A DNA stretch of 64,000 bases from Owenia fusiformis (Eukaryota > Annelida > Polychaeta > Sabellida > Oweniidae), in NCBI GenBank assembly GCA_903813345.2, contig CAIIXF020000005.1:27533375-27597374 (forward strand), given 5' to 3'. Position 1 is the first letter of the stretch; every line of letters starts with the position of its first letter. The notes beneath the pieces were generated by a model. That model was not told the DNA's origin, made no database searches, and saw only the letters and a program-made list of their open reading frames with translations. Below, piece after piece: positions 25,301-34,800 of this stretch. A program made the translations under genes and the position numbers.

Positions 25301-27282
25301 ATACATTTCATTAAAGGAAATAAGTCAGTTCCTTTACTTAAATTTCTAAATGAATTATCTTGCCCTTGCCTTCACTATTCAATAAAGGTACTCTGAGCGC
25401 AGAGTCTAGTTACATTCGAAGTCGAACGAATGTAAAGGGTACTGAACTTGTGCTACAACATGTATATGTATATGTAATGCGAACTGTAAGAAAACTACGT
25501 ATTGTACCTTGCGAAAAAATATTTTAGCTGGAGAGGTATGTGATGGAACAGGACATGCCATATATTCCGGCTATTTCTACTGCAACTTGGCAAATACAAA
25601 TCATGTCGTCAAAATAAAGATTAGCTCTCGAACAATAGTTGGAAGTGTTGGCCTGATAGACGCCGGGTATCGTAATACATACTCTTACGGTTGGGGAGGA
25701 TACTCGGACATTGATCTTGCTTTGGACAATGGAAATCAACTTTACGCCATATATGGTTCAAAACAAAATGATGGACACTTTGCAATTGCACTTTTGGACA
25801 TCGATACATTCGTCATTGTTAAAACATGGCAGCTCAATGTAAAGAAACAGGGAAGTGGAAATGCATTCATGGCAAATGGAATGCTATATATTCTGGACTC
25901 GTATAATAATCCATTTAGTTTTAGCTATCGCTATGACACGGCAACAAGTACTCTTACATCACTATCCTTTGCCGGACTCAGATACCCAGGACCTGAATAT
26001 GAATATCTTACCTCTTTGGAATATGTTCCTGGAAGTTGTGAGTTGTTAGTATGGAACCATGGATTTCTCCAGAAAGTGCCAATAACCTTTGATTACACCG
26101 AGGTGACAACTAAACCAACACCAAGGACCACGAGTGATTTACCAACACTGTCTTGTGGTATGTCTATCAACTATTCTTGTCATGGTTACGCTCACGTTCC
26201 ATTTCATGGAAATTCTTTGATTTCTGTGGCGGATTTGCATTTCCATGGACAGTGTATAATAAGCTATCTTAAGTCTTGGTTCAATTATTGTAAAAAGCAG
26301 ATTGATTTTTTCGCTTCCAAACCCGGGTTCCAAACATTATATTTACATTCGGCACCTTTTTCTGCCACTTTAATCATGCCAATGATAGTTGTTTTGCTTA
26401 TTAGGTAGTTCTACTGCAATAATATCGAGCATTAGTCTGGGCATTGGTAATGCAGTGGATTTGAGACCTGGGCTAGGAACACATGGTTGGTGGTTTGTGG
26501 ACCCCATAGATTCAACAGCGTGGGTTATGAAAGGCTTCGACAAGGTCAATACTCTTGACCGGTACACAAACGAGATGTCAATTTTGAGCAATCCAATAGA
26601 GAATATAACTCTTAGTATGTATCAACTTTGATATTAGGAGTTTGCTTTAATGTACAATATATGTTATGGTGAATTTAAAAACTCACGAAGCCTACAAAAA
26701 TGTATTTTTATTTCAGGACAATCGTGTGACGGAACTGGACATGTCATATACGCAGGCTATTTCTATTGCAACTTGGAAAACTCAAATAGAGTGGTTAAAA
26801 TTCAGATTAGTACTAAAGAAAACGTTGGTGAAGTGACTTTGAAAGACGCTGGTTTCCATAATACATATCCTTACAGTTGGGGAGGATACTCGGACATTGA
26901 TCTTGCTTTGGACAATGGAAATAGACTTTATGCCATATATGGTTCTAAACAGAATGGTGGAAATTTTGCAATTGCTCTTTTGGACATTGATACATTGGTC
27001 ATTGTTGAAACATGGCAGCTCGATGTAAAGAAGAAGAGAGCTGGAAATGCATTCATGGCAAATGGAATACTTTATATTCTGGACTCGTCTAGATGGCCAT
27101 CATATTTTACCCACTACTTTGACACGACAAGGAATCGTCTAATATCACTCTCTTCCAATGAACTCAGATATCCAGGTCGTTCTAAAAAAGGTTACCTTTC
27201 CGCTTTAGAATTTATACCTGGAAGATGTGAGCTACTTGCGTGGGACTGTGGGTTCATCCAGAAAATGTCACTTTCTTTTTAA
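19359..27282 (+). CDS. Olfactomedin gene 2: secreted triple-OLF protein, 1022 aa, ten exons
   Basis: Exons: 19359-19394, 20976-21000, 21855-22039, 22264-22660, 23876-24106, 24191-24781, 24995-25192, 25528-26157, 26405-26614, 26717-27282 (3069 nt). The signal peptide MSLSVALRILAVVAFVAFL is split by intron 1, which holds the minisatellite. Residues 21-182 are charged and helical, followed by a short CPTQ stalk without the repeat expansion of gene 1. OLF-A (215-488) is type I. OLF-B (489-764) and OLF-C (765-1022) are type II, with DIDLALDNGN, GNAFMANG and PG.CELL. The B-C linker is Thr/Pro rich (VTTKPTPRTTSDLP). Sequons such as INVTG and FNSSG suggest N-glycosylation. The intron 4 donor GTTAGT is weak, and retention would stop translation at once. 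Function is inferred only from the OLF family. Confidence 0.87.
19449..20860 (+). repeat. 50-bp minisatellite in intron 1 of gene 2 (about 28 copies)
   Basis: The monomer reads approximately GTTTGATGCAACTTTGAGCT, then GAGGTAAACAATTTACACTC, then CCCTCCAAAT, with single-base variants and occasional short deletions. It fills most of the intron that splits the signal peptide. Variants alternate (CTCCGCTCTAAA against CTCCCCTCCAAAT), suggesting a higher-order pattern. The antisense open frames across it arise from the repeat and are not genes. Confidence 0.92.
21201..21722. mobile_element. Second copy of the CAC-ended 5-bp-TSD element (intron 2 of gene 2)
   Basis: CACCCCGGAATAGCCTGACT at the left and ..AGGCTATTCCGGTGTG at the right are inverted repeats of about 75 bp. 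The flanks TCTAT (21196-21200 and 21723-21727) are a 5-bp target duplication. Genes 3 and 4 lack it at the same intron position. The copy at 8554-9065 is the same family. Confidence 0.82.
22850..23550 (-). repeat. Fold-back repeat, inverted copy, in intron 4 of gene 2
   Basis: It matches the 9590-10120 repeat in reverse orientation: GAACCTTGTTGGAACAAAAT near 23058 and its mirror near 23313-23335, plus outer sequence TTTGATGACTGGTTTAAGAG near 23489. Genes 3 and 4 have a much shorter intron 4 that lacks it, so it is private to unit 2. Confidence 0.6.
26158..26408 (+). other. Intron 8 of gene 2, open in frame: candidate retained-intron tail
   Basis: Reading on from exon 8 without splicing, the frame stays open through all 247 intron bases and stops at the TAG made by the acceptor G and the first bases of exon 9 (26406-26408). 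The added 83 residues end in a hydrophobic stretch (SATLIMPMIVVLLIR). Genes 3 and 4 do the same at 38082-38254 and 49865-50151. The normal donor (GTATGT) and acceptor (TTATTAG) are present, so both forms are possible. Function is inferred. Confidence 0.45.
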
Positions 27283-28360
27283 TGTCAGTTCTTCCTATTA
27301 TATGATGGTTTTACCATATTTAAAGAAAAGCTATTCCTCAAATATATGTTTTGGTGTTTAAAATGACTCAATTCAAACAATTTACAATTCAAAGTTAACG
27401 ATCATGAATGAATAGAAATCGGGCGACCTACTCGGCAACATTATTGTCCGATTATTGACTTGTTGGGCCCTGAACGTACGAGTCTAATAATATAATAATG
27501 TATATTTTTACAAATAAATTTCATCAAAAAGGGCCCATAATCTATTGTACTTGTAGAAGTGATTGCATTTTATAATTTTGTTATTACAGTCTGAGTAATA
27601 AATAAATGAGTGGTGGATTTGCTGAAATGTAAAATATACTTTTAGGAGATACGTAGATACTAGCGTGCAATGTTTTTCACAACCTAAACGAAAAATATTT
27701 AAGCGATGAATCTCTACGGGCGATTGGTCATACTTTGGCGTTTGGATTTTATGTGTGCAAGCTTAAACTCTTAATATATAGACAATATTGGGAACAATGG
27801 GCTTTCAAACCACCGTGGTTTGGAAGCGGTGATGGAAAATCGACCACACATTTTATTTATGGTCCAGACTATAGTTTATTATCAATCAAGTCAGTGAAGA
27901 GAGCGGATTAATATCTCAACAGTAAATACATGTGATAGACATTGATCCAAAATATTGGATGATCCATGAAAATATTTGGATCACTGCGATGTACACGATT
28001 ATTCTAAAGAATGTCGCGTTGTGGTGACTGGTATATACAATTAGACTCAACTTTTTTTCTGAGTTCTTAAAGTACAAATGACTGAAATAAAACCTGCTTA
28101 TGAGCACTGAAAATTGATTGATTCAAAAGTAAAATGTTATAATAATCGAATTCGCTCTTGTTCTTCTGTTGCATATGACATCTCAGAAGGCGCAATTACG
28201 CGTAAGTAGCCAATTGCAAGTTTGTACGCATTGATTGTCGTTGTTTGTAATTAGTAATTCCAAACAAATGATTTAGAAAACAAGATTATTATAGGCACGT
28301 TCGTGCTCATTCAAGCAAAATAGTAAAACAAATATTACATTTCGAGCAGTTTATACACCT

Positions 28361-28740
28361 GAGCAGTTTGGCCGGGTGGATTAGACTGTAGTCGAATGTA
28401 CCGGGGATACGGAGGTCCCGCGTTCGAGCCTCCGGGAACAGAGTTGTTGATCATTGTCACTACGGACACCCGGTCCGAAGGTCCAACCGTATACTGGCCC
28501 TTGGCTTGGGTTGGTTCTCTGACGCTCTTGTCGGGGACAGATTGTGAGACTGTGGTTGGTTCCTCCACTAACGTGCTTTGGTAGACTTCGGAAGTCATAC
28601 AGTATGGTAGCGAGCCCCCACCAAGGGCAGTAGTGGAACGACATGAATCGGTCCCAGTATGGTTGACTTGCAACTGAAGAGACTCGAGGAAATCATGCCA
28701 TTCGCAGTGACCCAGAAAAGACTTTATACATCTTTTTTAA
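28361..28740 (+). repeat. tRNA-derived SINE (unit 2 copy)
   Basis: The head contains a box A-like TGGCCGGGTGG (about 28369) and a box B-like GCGTTCGAGCC (28420-28430), spaced as in tRNA genes. The body of about 300 bp ends near CAGTGACCCAGAAAAGACTT. The head is not a credible functional tRNA because the acceptor stem does not pair. Copies at 40245-40620 and 55008-55385 came with the segmental duplication. Antisense open frames of 80-110 codons here are incidental. Confidence 0.7.
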
Positions 28741-29204
28741 TTCAAATAAAAGCATGATGGCTGTAACGTAGCCAGGACATCCTTTGATAACTATTCCTCT
28801 GTGATAAATTATAAGTTTAAATTGTATAACCTTTATCAATTTTTAATTCAATTATGCATAATCTCATCGCGTAGCATCATCGTGTTCTTCTATCAAATTG
28901 CCATCATCGAACTAAGCTCTACTTTAATGGTGTTTTAAATGTATATATTTCTGATGAATAATTTACATTGAATTGAAATAATTTTTGGAGCGCTCCATGA
29001 TGAGGCAGACGAGAGGCACTTGCCTCGTAGTTTGGAATATTTTTCGCCTCGTCGTTTATTTCTTCCTGGCTATGCCACTGTATACGAACCCTAATAATGT
29101 ACAAGGATAGTGACACAACCATTGACGTCGGTCAACAGAATTGTCTGAATGAGAGAAATTAATAAAATAAATAGTACCGTGGGTACTGGGCTCACAAGGT
29201 GTTG

Positions 29205-29655
29205 CTCAAAAGTGAATGATGGCTAAAATGGCAGAAAATAAAAAGAATGAATATAATTTTTTGCCGATTTTTTTATAACAAAATTATTTCAAACAACTTC
29301 TCTTCACAGTGACATGGCTTTCTACAATGCAGGACACTTGGAATTATTTGTAAAGCTAGGAAATGGGCCAAAAGTGAATTTCGCGAGACAAAATGGCGAC
29401 CATTTTGAAAATAGGCGAGCTTTTGAACCAGGTGTCATAGGGGAGTGCTCTGTATTGATGTTGAACAAAAATAACTCAAAACGGGAATCCTATCCACAGA
29501 GGTTTTAAAGCAAATAGTTTTTCTATATTGATGTTGAACAAAAATAACTTAAAACGGGAAACGGGCCAATTGTTGACAGACCGACAGACAGACGGACAGA
29601 CAGACAGACGGACGAGTGATTGCAATAGCTCACCATGTGAGCTAATAAAAATATG
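29205..29655 (+). repeat. Interspersed repeat ending in a GACAGACGGAC array and GTGAGCTAATAAAA
   Basis: A block with TTGATGTTGAACAAAAATAA twice, then a tetranucleotide-like run of GACAGAC/GACGGAC, then GCAATAGCTCACC.TGTGAGC and an A-rich end. The same block is at about 41090-41735 and 55880-56335. The A-rich 3' end suggests a retroposon, but no coding sequence is present. Confidence 0.6.
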
Positions 29656-30026
29656 ATAAAGTGTAATAATGTAAACAAGAATGAAGTTTTGATAAAAAAT
29701 TGATTTTAAACAATAAACAGAAACTGGAATGTGGTTTTAAAATATCATTTTATTATATTATAATAATAAAAAAAATACATTATGCATTATGCATTATTAG
29801 GCCGACGATATGTATGCATTCCTACAATAGCTAGTATGTCCAATTGTATAACCACTTTTAACCAAGGATCTACATCTCTACAAACATCGTACACAATTCA
29901 CAAAAGTATAAGGAAACGTCGTGAATATATCAACAAAAAGTCAAACGCGATCCGTTTTGATAAAATGATACACTACATATACTACTGTATATTCAAAATT
30001 TTAGTTTTTCATATGTATGGACTTTA

Positions 30027-31499
30027 CAGGGTGGGCCAAAAAAGTACCCAACTTTAAATCAGGATAAAAATACGATCAATATGGTACATTGACTTATATA
30101 TCATTTTAAAGGTAATACATTTTGAAACAATTTGGTATTTAACACTATGACATGAAATCAATGATAAAAGTATATTATACTTAATTGGGAGGTTGGGTTG
30201 CTATTTAAGGTCTCTAGATTTTAGGGAGAAAACAGTAAATCTTTGAAATTATGTAAACTTTTTATTCATAGAATATCATTTTGTTAGGTGAATACATGTT
30301 TGTATTTCATACTTGAGTGGGTTTGGGGTAGATATCACCCGGGAATATATATCATATCTGAGGAGCGGGCAGGATATATTTTATATGTCCCGCTCTAGGC
30401 AAAATGCGGGCAGATATAATATACTGTATCCATCCCGCTCCCGGGAATTTTTTCAAAAGTTGAAAAAAGTTTTAAAATTTTAATTTCAGAAGAAAATTTT
30501 TTTCAAAAAGTTTAAATGTTACAATTCTATTGTATTGAACTGAAGGAATATTATGAAAATGTTAGATATGAATTGTGCTTTTACAGTATAGGCCTATCTT
30601 GTCATTTGAAAAAGGTGGTAACGGTTATATCTACCCCGCACCCAAGTATGAGATACACCAGTTATGTACGGTACATAACCCTTATGTATATTTGCATCAT
30701 TTGTGACTAAACTTATTGTTTAATGAGATTCAGTGTTGTTTATTATCAACAAGTACTCAAAAGAGGTCTGTTAAAAGACATAAAACGTATATGTGTTGAG
30801 AATTTTACTTTTCAACAAGACAGTGCTTCGTCCAATAGATCAAAGAAGACATTGACATTCCTTTACGAACAAGGTGTCAATTTGACTGATCCAGATGCTT
30901 GGCCACCGAACAGCCCTGATGCTAATGAGGTGGATTACCATACATGGAGCCATCTCAAGGAAATGGTGTACAATCACGAGCATCCAATAAAAAGTAGTGA
31001 TGAGCTGAAACGCAGAATCCTAAAGCACTGGAATGTATTGCAACAGAAATCTGTCAATAAGGCTATTGATAGATGGCGCTACCGCTTGAAGCTTATTGTT
31101 GACGCAGAGGGGGAGGGCATATTGAGCAATTGTTAAAATAGATAAAGTGTAAAATGTTATTAAACAACACTGAAATTCATAAACAATAAGTTTAGTCACA
31201 AAATGATGCAAATATACAAGCATGTATTCACCTAACAAAATGAAATTCTATAAATGAAAAGTTTACATAATTCCAGAGATTTACTGTTTTCTCCCTAAAA
31301 TCTAGAGACCTTAAAAAGCAACAAAGCCTCCAAAATAGGTAAATTATACCTTTACTACTGATTTTATAACATAGTGTAATATACCAAATTGTTTCAAAAT
31401 ATTTGACCTTTAAAATAATATATAAGCCAATGTACCACATTGAACGTAACTATTTTTATCATGATTTCAAGTTGGGTATTGTTTTTTTGGCCCACCCTG
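30027..31499 (+). mobile_element. Mariner-like element, unit 3 copy, with nested insertion
   Basis: Ends CAGGGTGGGCCAAAAAA and ..TTTTTTTGGCCCACCCTG with TA on both sides. The transposase fragment at 30723-31136 (137 codons) contains FQQDSASSNRSKK and WPPNSPDANEVDYHTW. The spacing between the QQD aspartate and the VDY aspartate is 37 residues, the DD37D spacing of the maT-like group. The left TIR is interrupted at 30308 by a separate insertion. Confidence 0.83.
30308..30651. mobile_element. TIR insertion nested in the unit 3 mariner element
   Basis: CATACTTGAGTGGGTTTGGG at the left is inverted as ..CCCCGCACCCAAGTATG at the right (ending 30650). The interior has GCGGGCAGATAT-type words repeated in both orientations. 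Unit 2 shows uninterrupted element sequence here, so this insertion is younger than the unit 2/unit 3 split. About 35 extra bases after the right end are also unmatched in unit 2. Confidence 0.65.
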
Positions 31500-31827
31500 T
31501 ATATCCGACTGCAGAAGTAGATACATCGTCGCTACCGGAAGCACAATATAACCTTTGGATCTCCTACTGTCAATAGACTACAACTGTATAGAGTATATCA
31601 GCATAGTATACCAGATACTAAAATTTAAACAAAAAGAGAACATTGCAGGAAGTTTGTAGAAGGGGAATCATTTAGTATTGCCACTGATAGAATGCATAAA
31701 CGAGAGTGTGCATAGAGAATATGAAAATTGTTGTGTTGACGCAAACGACTCATTAAAATTAGCCCAGTTAGTTTGGATCAATAGTTCATACTTCACAGAG
31801 TGATATATACACTTATCGTTCAGGAGC

Positions 31828-34800
31828 ATGTGTCTATCAGTAGCCCTACGAATACTAGCAGTGGTACGTAACTTTTTTTTGTTCATTTATTCTTTTAATC
31901 CTATTGTTGCAACTGGGAGTTGAAGAAAACAATTTACATTCCCCTCAAAATGTTTGATGAAACTTTGAGCTGAGGTAAACAATTTACACTCCCCTCTAAT
32001 TTTTTGGCAACTTTAAGCCAAGGTAAACAATTTAGACTCCCCTCCAAATGTTTGATGCAACTTTGAACTGAGGTAAACAATTTACACTCCGCTCTAATGT
32101 TTGATGCAACTTTGAACTGAGGTTAACAATTTACACTCCGCTCTAAAGTTTGATTCAACTTTGAACTGAGGTAAACAATTTACACTCCGCTCCAAATGTT
32201 TGATGAAACTTTTAGCTGAAGTAAACAATCTACACTCCCCTCCAAATGTTTGATGCAACGTTGGACTGAGGTAAACAATTTACACTCCGCTATAAATGTC
32301 TGATGAAACTTTTAGCTGAAGTAAACAATCTACACTCCCCTCAAAATGTTTGATGCAACTTTGGACTGAGGTAAACAATTTACACTCCGCTCTAAATGGT
32401 TGAAGAAACTTTGAGCGGAGGTAAACAATTTACACTCCCCTCCAAATGTTTGATGCAACTTTTAGCTGAAGTGAACAATCTACACTCCCCTCCAAATGTT
32501 TGATGCAACTTTTAACTGAGGTAACAATTTACACTCCGCTCTAAAAGTTTGATGCAACTTTGAGCTGAGGTAAACAATTTACACTCCCCTCCAAATGTTT
32601 GATGCAACTTTTAGCTGAAGTAAACAATCTACACTCCCCTCCAAATGTTTGATGCAACTTTTAACTGAGGTAACAATTTACACTCCGCTCTAACAGTTTG
32701 ATGCAACTTTGAGCTGAGGTAAACAATTTACACTCTCCTCCAAATGTTCAATGCAACTTTTAGCTGAAGTTAACAATCTACACTCCCCTCCAAATGTTTG
32801 ATGCAACTTTGGACTGAGATAAATAATTTACACTCCCCTCCAAATGTTCAATGCAACTTTGAACTGAGGTAAACAATTTACACTCTCCTCCAAATGTTTG
32901 ATGCAACTTTGAATTGAGGTAAACAATTTACACTCCGCTCTAAATGCTTGATGCAACTTTGAACTGATGTGTAAACAATTTACACTCCCCTACAACTGTT
33001 TGATGCAATATTGAGCTGAAGTAAACAATTTAAACACCCATATAAGTGTTTGATGCATCTTTGTGCTGAGGTAAACAATTAACACTTATCTTGAAATGTT
33101 TGATGCAACTTTTAGCTAAAAGTAAGCAATTTACACTCCCCTCCAAATGTTTGATGCAACTTTGAACTGAAGTAAACAAATGTTTGATGCAACTTTGAGC
33201 TGAAGTAAACAATTAACACTCCCCTTCAAATGTTTGATGCAACTTTGAGCTGAGGTTAACAATTTACACTCCCCTCCAAATGTTTGATGCAACTTTTAAC
33301 TGAGGTAACAATTGACACTCCGCTCTAAAAGTTTGATGCAACTTTGAGCTGAGGTAAACAATTTACACTGCCCACCAAATGTTTGATGCAACTTTTAGCT
33401 GATGTTAACAATCTACACTCCCCTCCAAATGTTTGATGCAACTTTGGACTGAGGTAAATAATTTACACTCCCCTCCAAATGTTCAATGCAACTTTGAACT
33501 GAGGTAAACAATTTACACTCTCCTCCAAATGTTTGATGCAACTTTGAATTGAGGTAAACAATTTACACTCCGCTGTAAATGTTTAATGCAACTTTGAACT
33601 GAGGTGTAAACAATTTACACTCCCCTACAAATGTTTGATGCAATGTTGAGCTGAAGTAAACAATTTAAACACCCCTATAAGTGTTTGATGCAACTTTGTG
33701 CTGAGGTAAACAATTAACACTTATCTTGAAATGTTTGATGCAACTTTTAGCTAAAAGTAAACAATTTACACTCCCCTCCAAATGTTTGATGCAACTTTGA
33801 GCTGAAGTAAACAATTAACGCTCCCCTCCAAATGTGTGATGCAACTTTGAGCTGAAGTAAACAAATGTTTGATGCAACTTTGAGCTGAAGTAAACAATTA
33901 ACACTCCCCTCCAAATGTTTGATGCAACTTTGAGCTGAGGTTACGATTTACACTCCCCTCCAAATGTCTGATGCAACTTTGAGCTGAAGTAAACAATTTA
34001 CACTCCCCTTTTGTCTAACTTGAGGAATGAAACAAAGATTCAAGCATTGCTCTATATAATATAATTACGATTGGTTTAAAAATCATAACACGAGCAACAT
34101 AATGTTAAAGTTCATTTTTTGTAGGTTGCTTTCGTTGCATTTCTGCATGGTGAGTATCCTTTTGACTATATATTAATAACTATGTGAGAATAAACATGTA
34201 TTACGGAACCGCTATCGTAAAATGGACCATGTTAAGGACAGTTGAGCAACGTGTGTATGTATAGGAATATATAAGCGCCAGCACGTTCAGGCTAGGCGAT
34301 TGGGCGCCGTAACCACGAGGTTGCGAGTTCGAGACGCGTGTGCTCGTCTTTATTTCATTTATCCGTCCATGACTAACGATACTGTGAATGAGTGTATGTT
34401 CTATATGTTTGCATGTGAAAATGTCGAGGTCATTACCACAACTATTACTCTCCACAAATACATCCCCTATGTTAATATTACCTTATTCTGTTTTATATTT
34501 TCATCATATAACGTGGCTGATAATGCAAATGCCCAGCCACAAACACATCTTCTTTGTATAAAAGGTAAAATTAATAGATTTGTTTGCATGGTTTTCATGT
34601 TAAAGATAAATATGCTGTTGGACAGAAAACGGACAACAAAATCCATCCTAGGCTGGTAGAGTTGGCTAGAATAGCAATCGAACTGAAACTAGACTTAGAA
34701 AGAGTCACGGAGACATTTGAAAATGAATCATCCTGGAAAACAGTAAAAAAGTGGTCAGGCGTGGCAAAGTCGATGGTCTTGTATATGCTGGTGAGAGCAT

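Larger units (their letters stand above)
17000..29775 (+). repeat. Segmental duplication unit 2 (contains gene 2)
   Basis: This is the first of three tandem units that each hold a mariner-like element, an olfactomedin gene and a downstream repeat block. The left edge is marked by TACATTATGCA (16997-17007), which recurs at 29776-29786 and 41852-41862, so the units meet at this short shared word. Unit 2 has private insertions at 17193-17541, 18774-19105, 21201-21722 and about 22850-23550. Confidence 0.75.
27283..30026. other. Region between gene 2 and the unit 3 mariner element: repeats only
   Basis: It holds the probable 3' UTR (AATAAA at 27513), a degenerate relative of the TTAGGGAGTTTAAGC MITE (about 27655-27778), the tRNA-derived SINE (28361-28740) and a GACAGACAGACGGAC-ended repeat (about 29205-29655). 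No further gene is seen. Confidence 0.6.

Noticed and set aside
28368-28432. Functional tRNA gene
   Set aside because: Box A and box B words are present, but no full cloverleaf with a pairing acceptor stem can be drawn, and it continues into a SINE body.
28335-28673. 112-codon antisense frame in the SINE (also at 40192-40557)
   Set aside because: It overlaps a tRNA-derived SINE, differs in frame between copies and has no recognisable domain.
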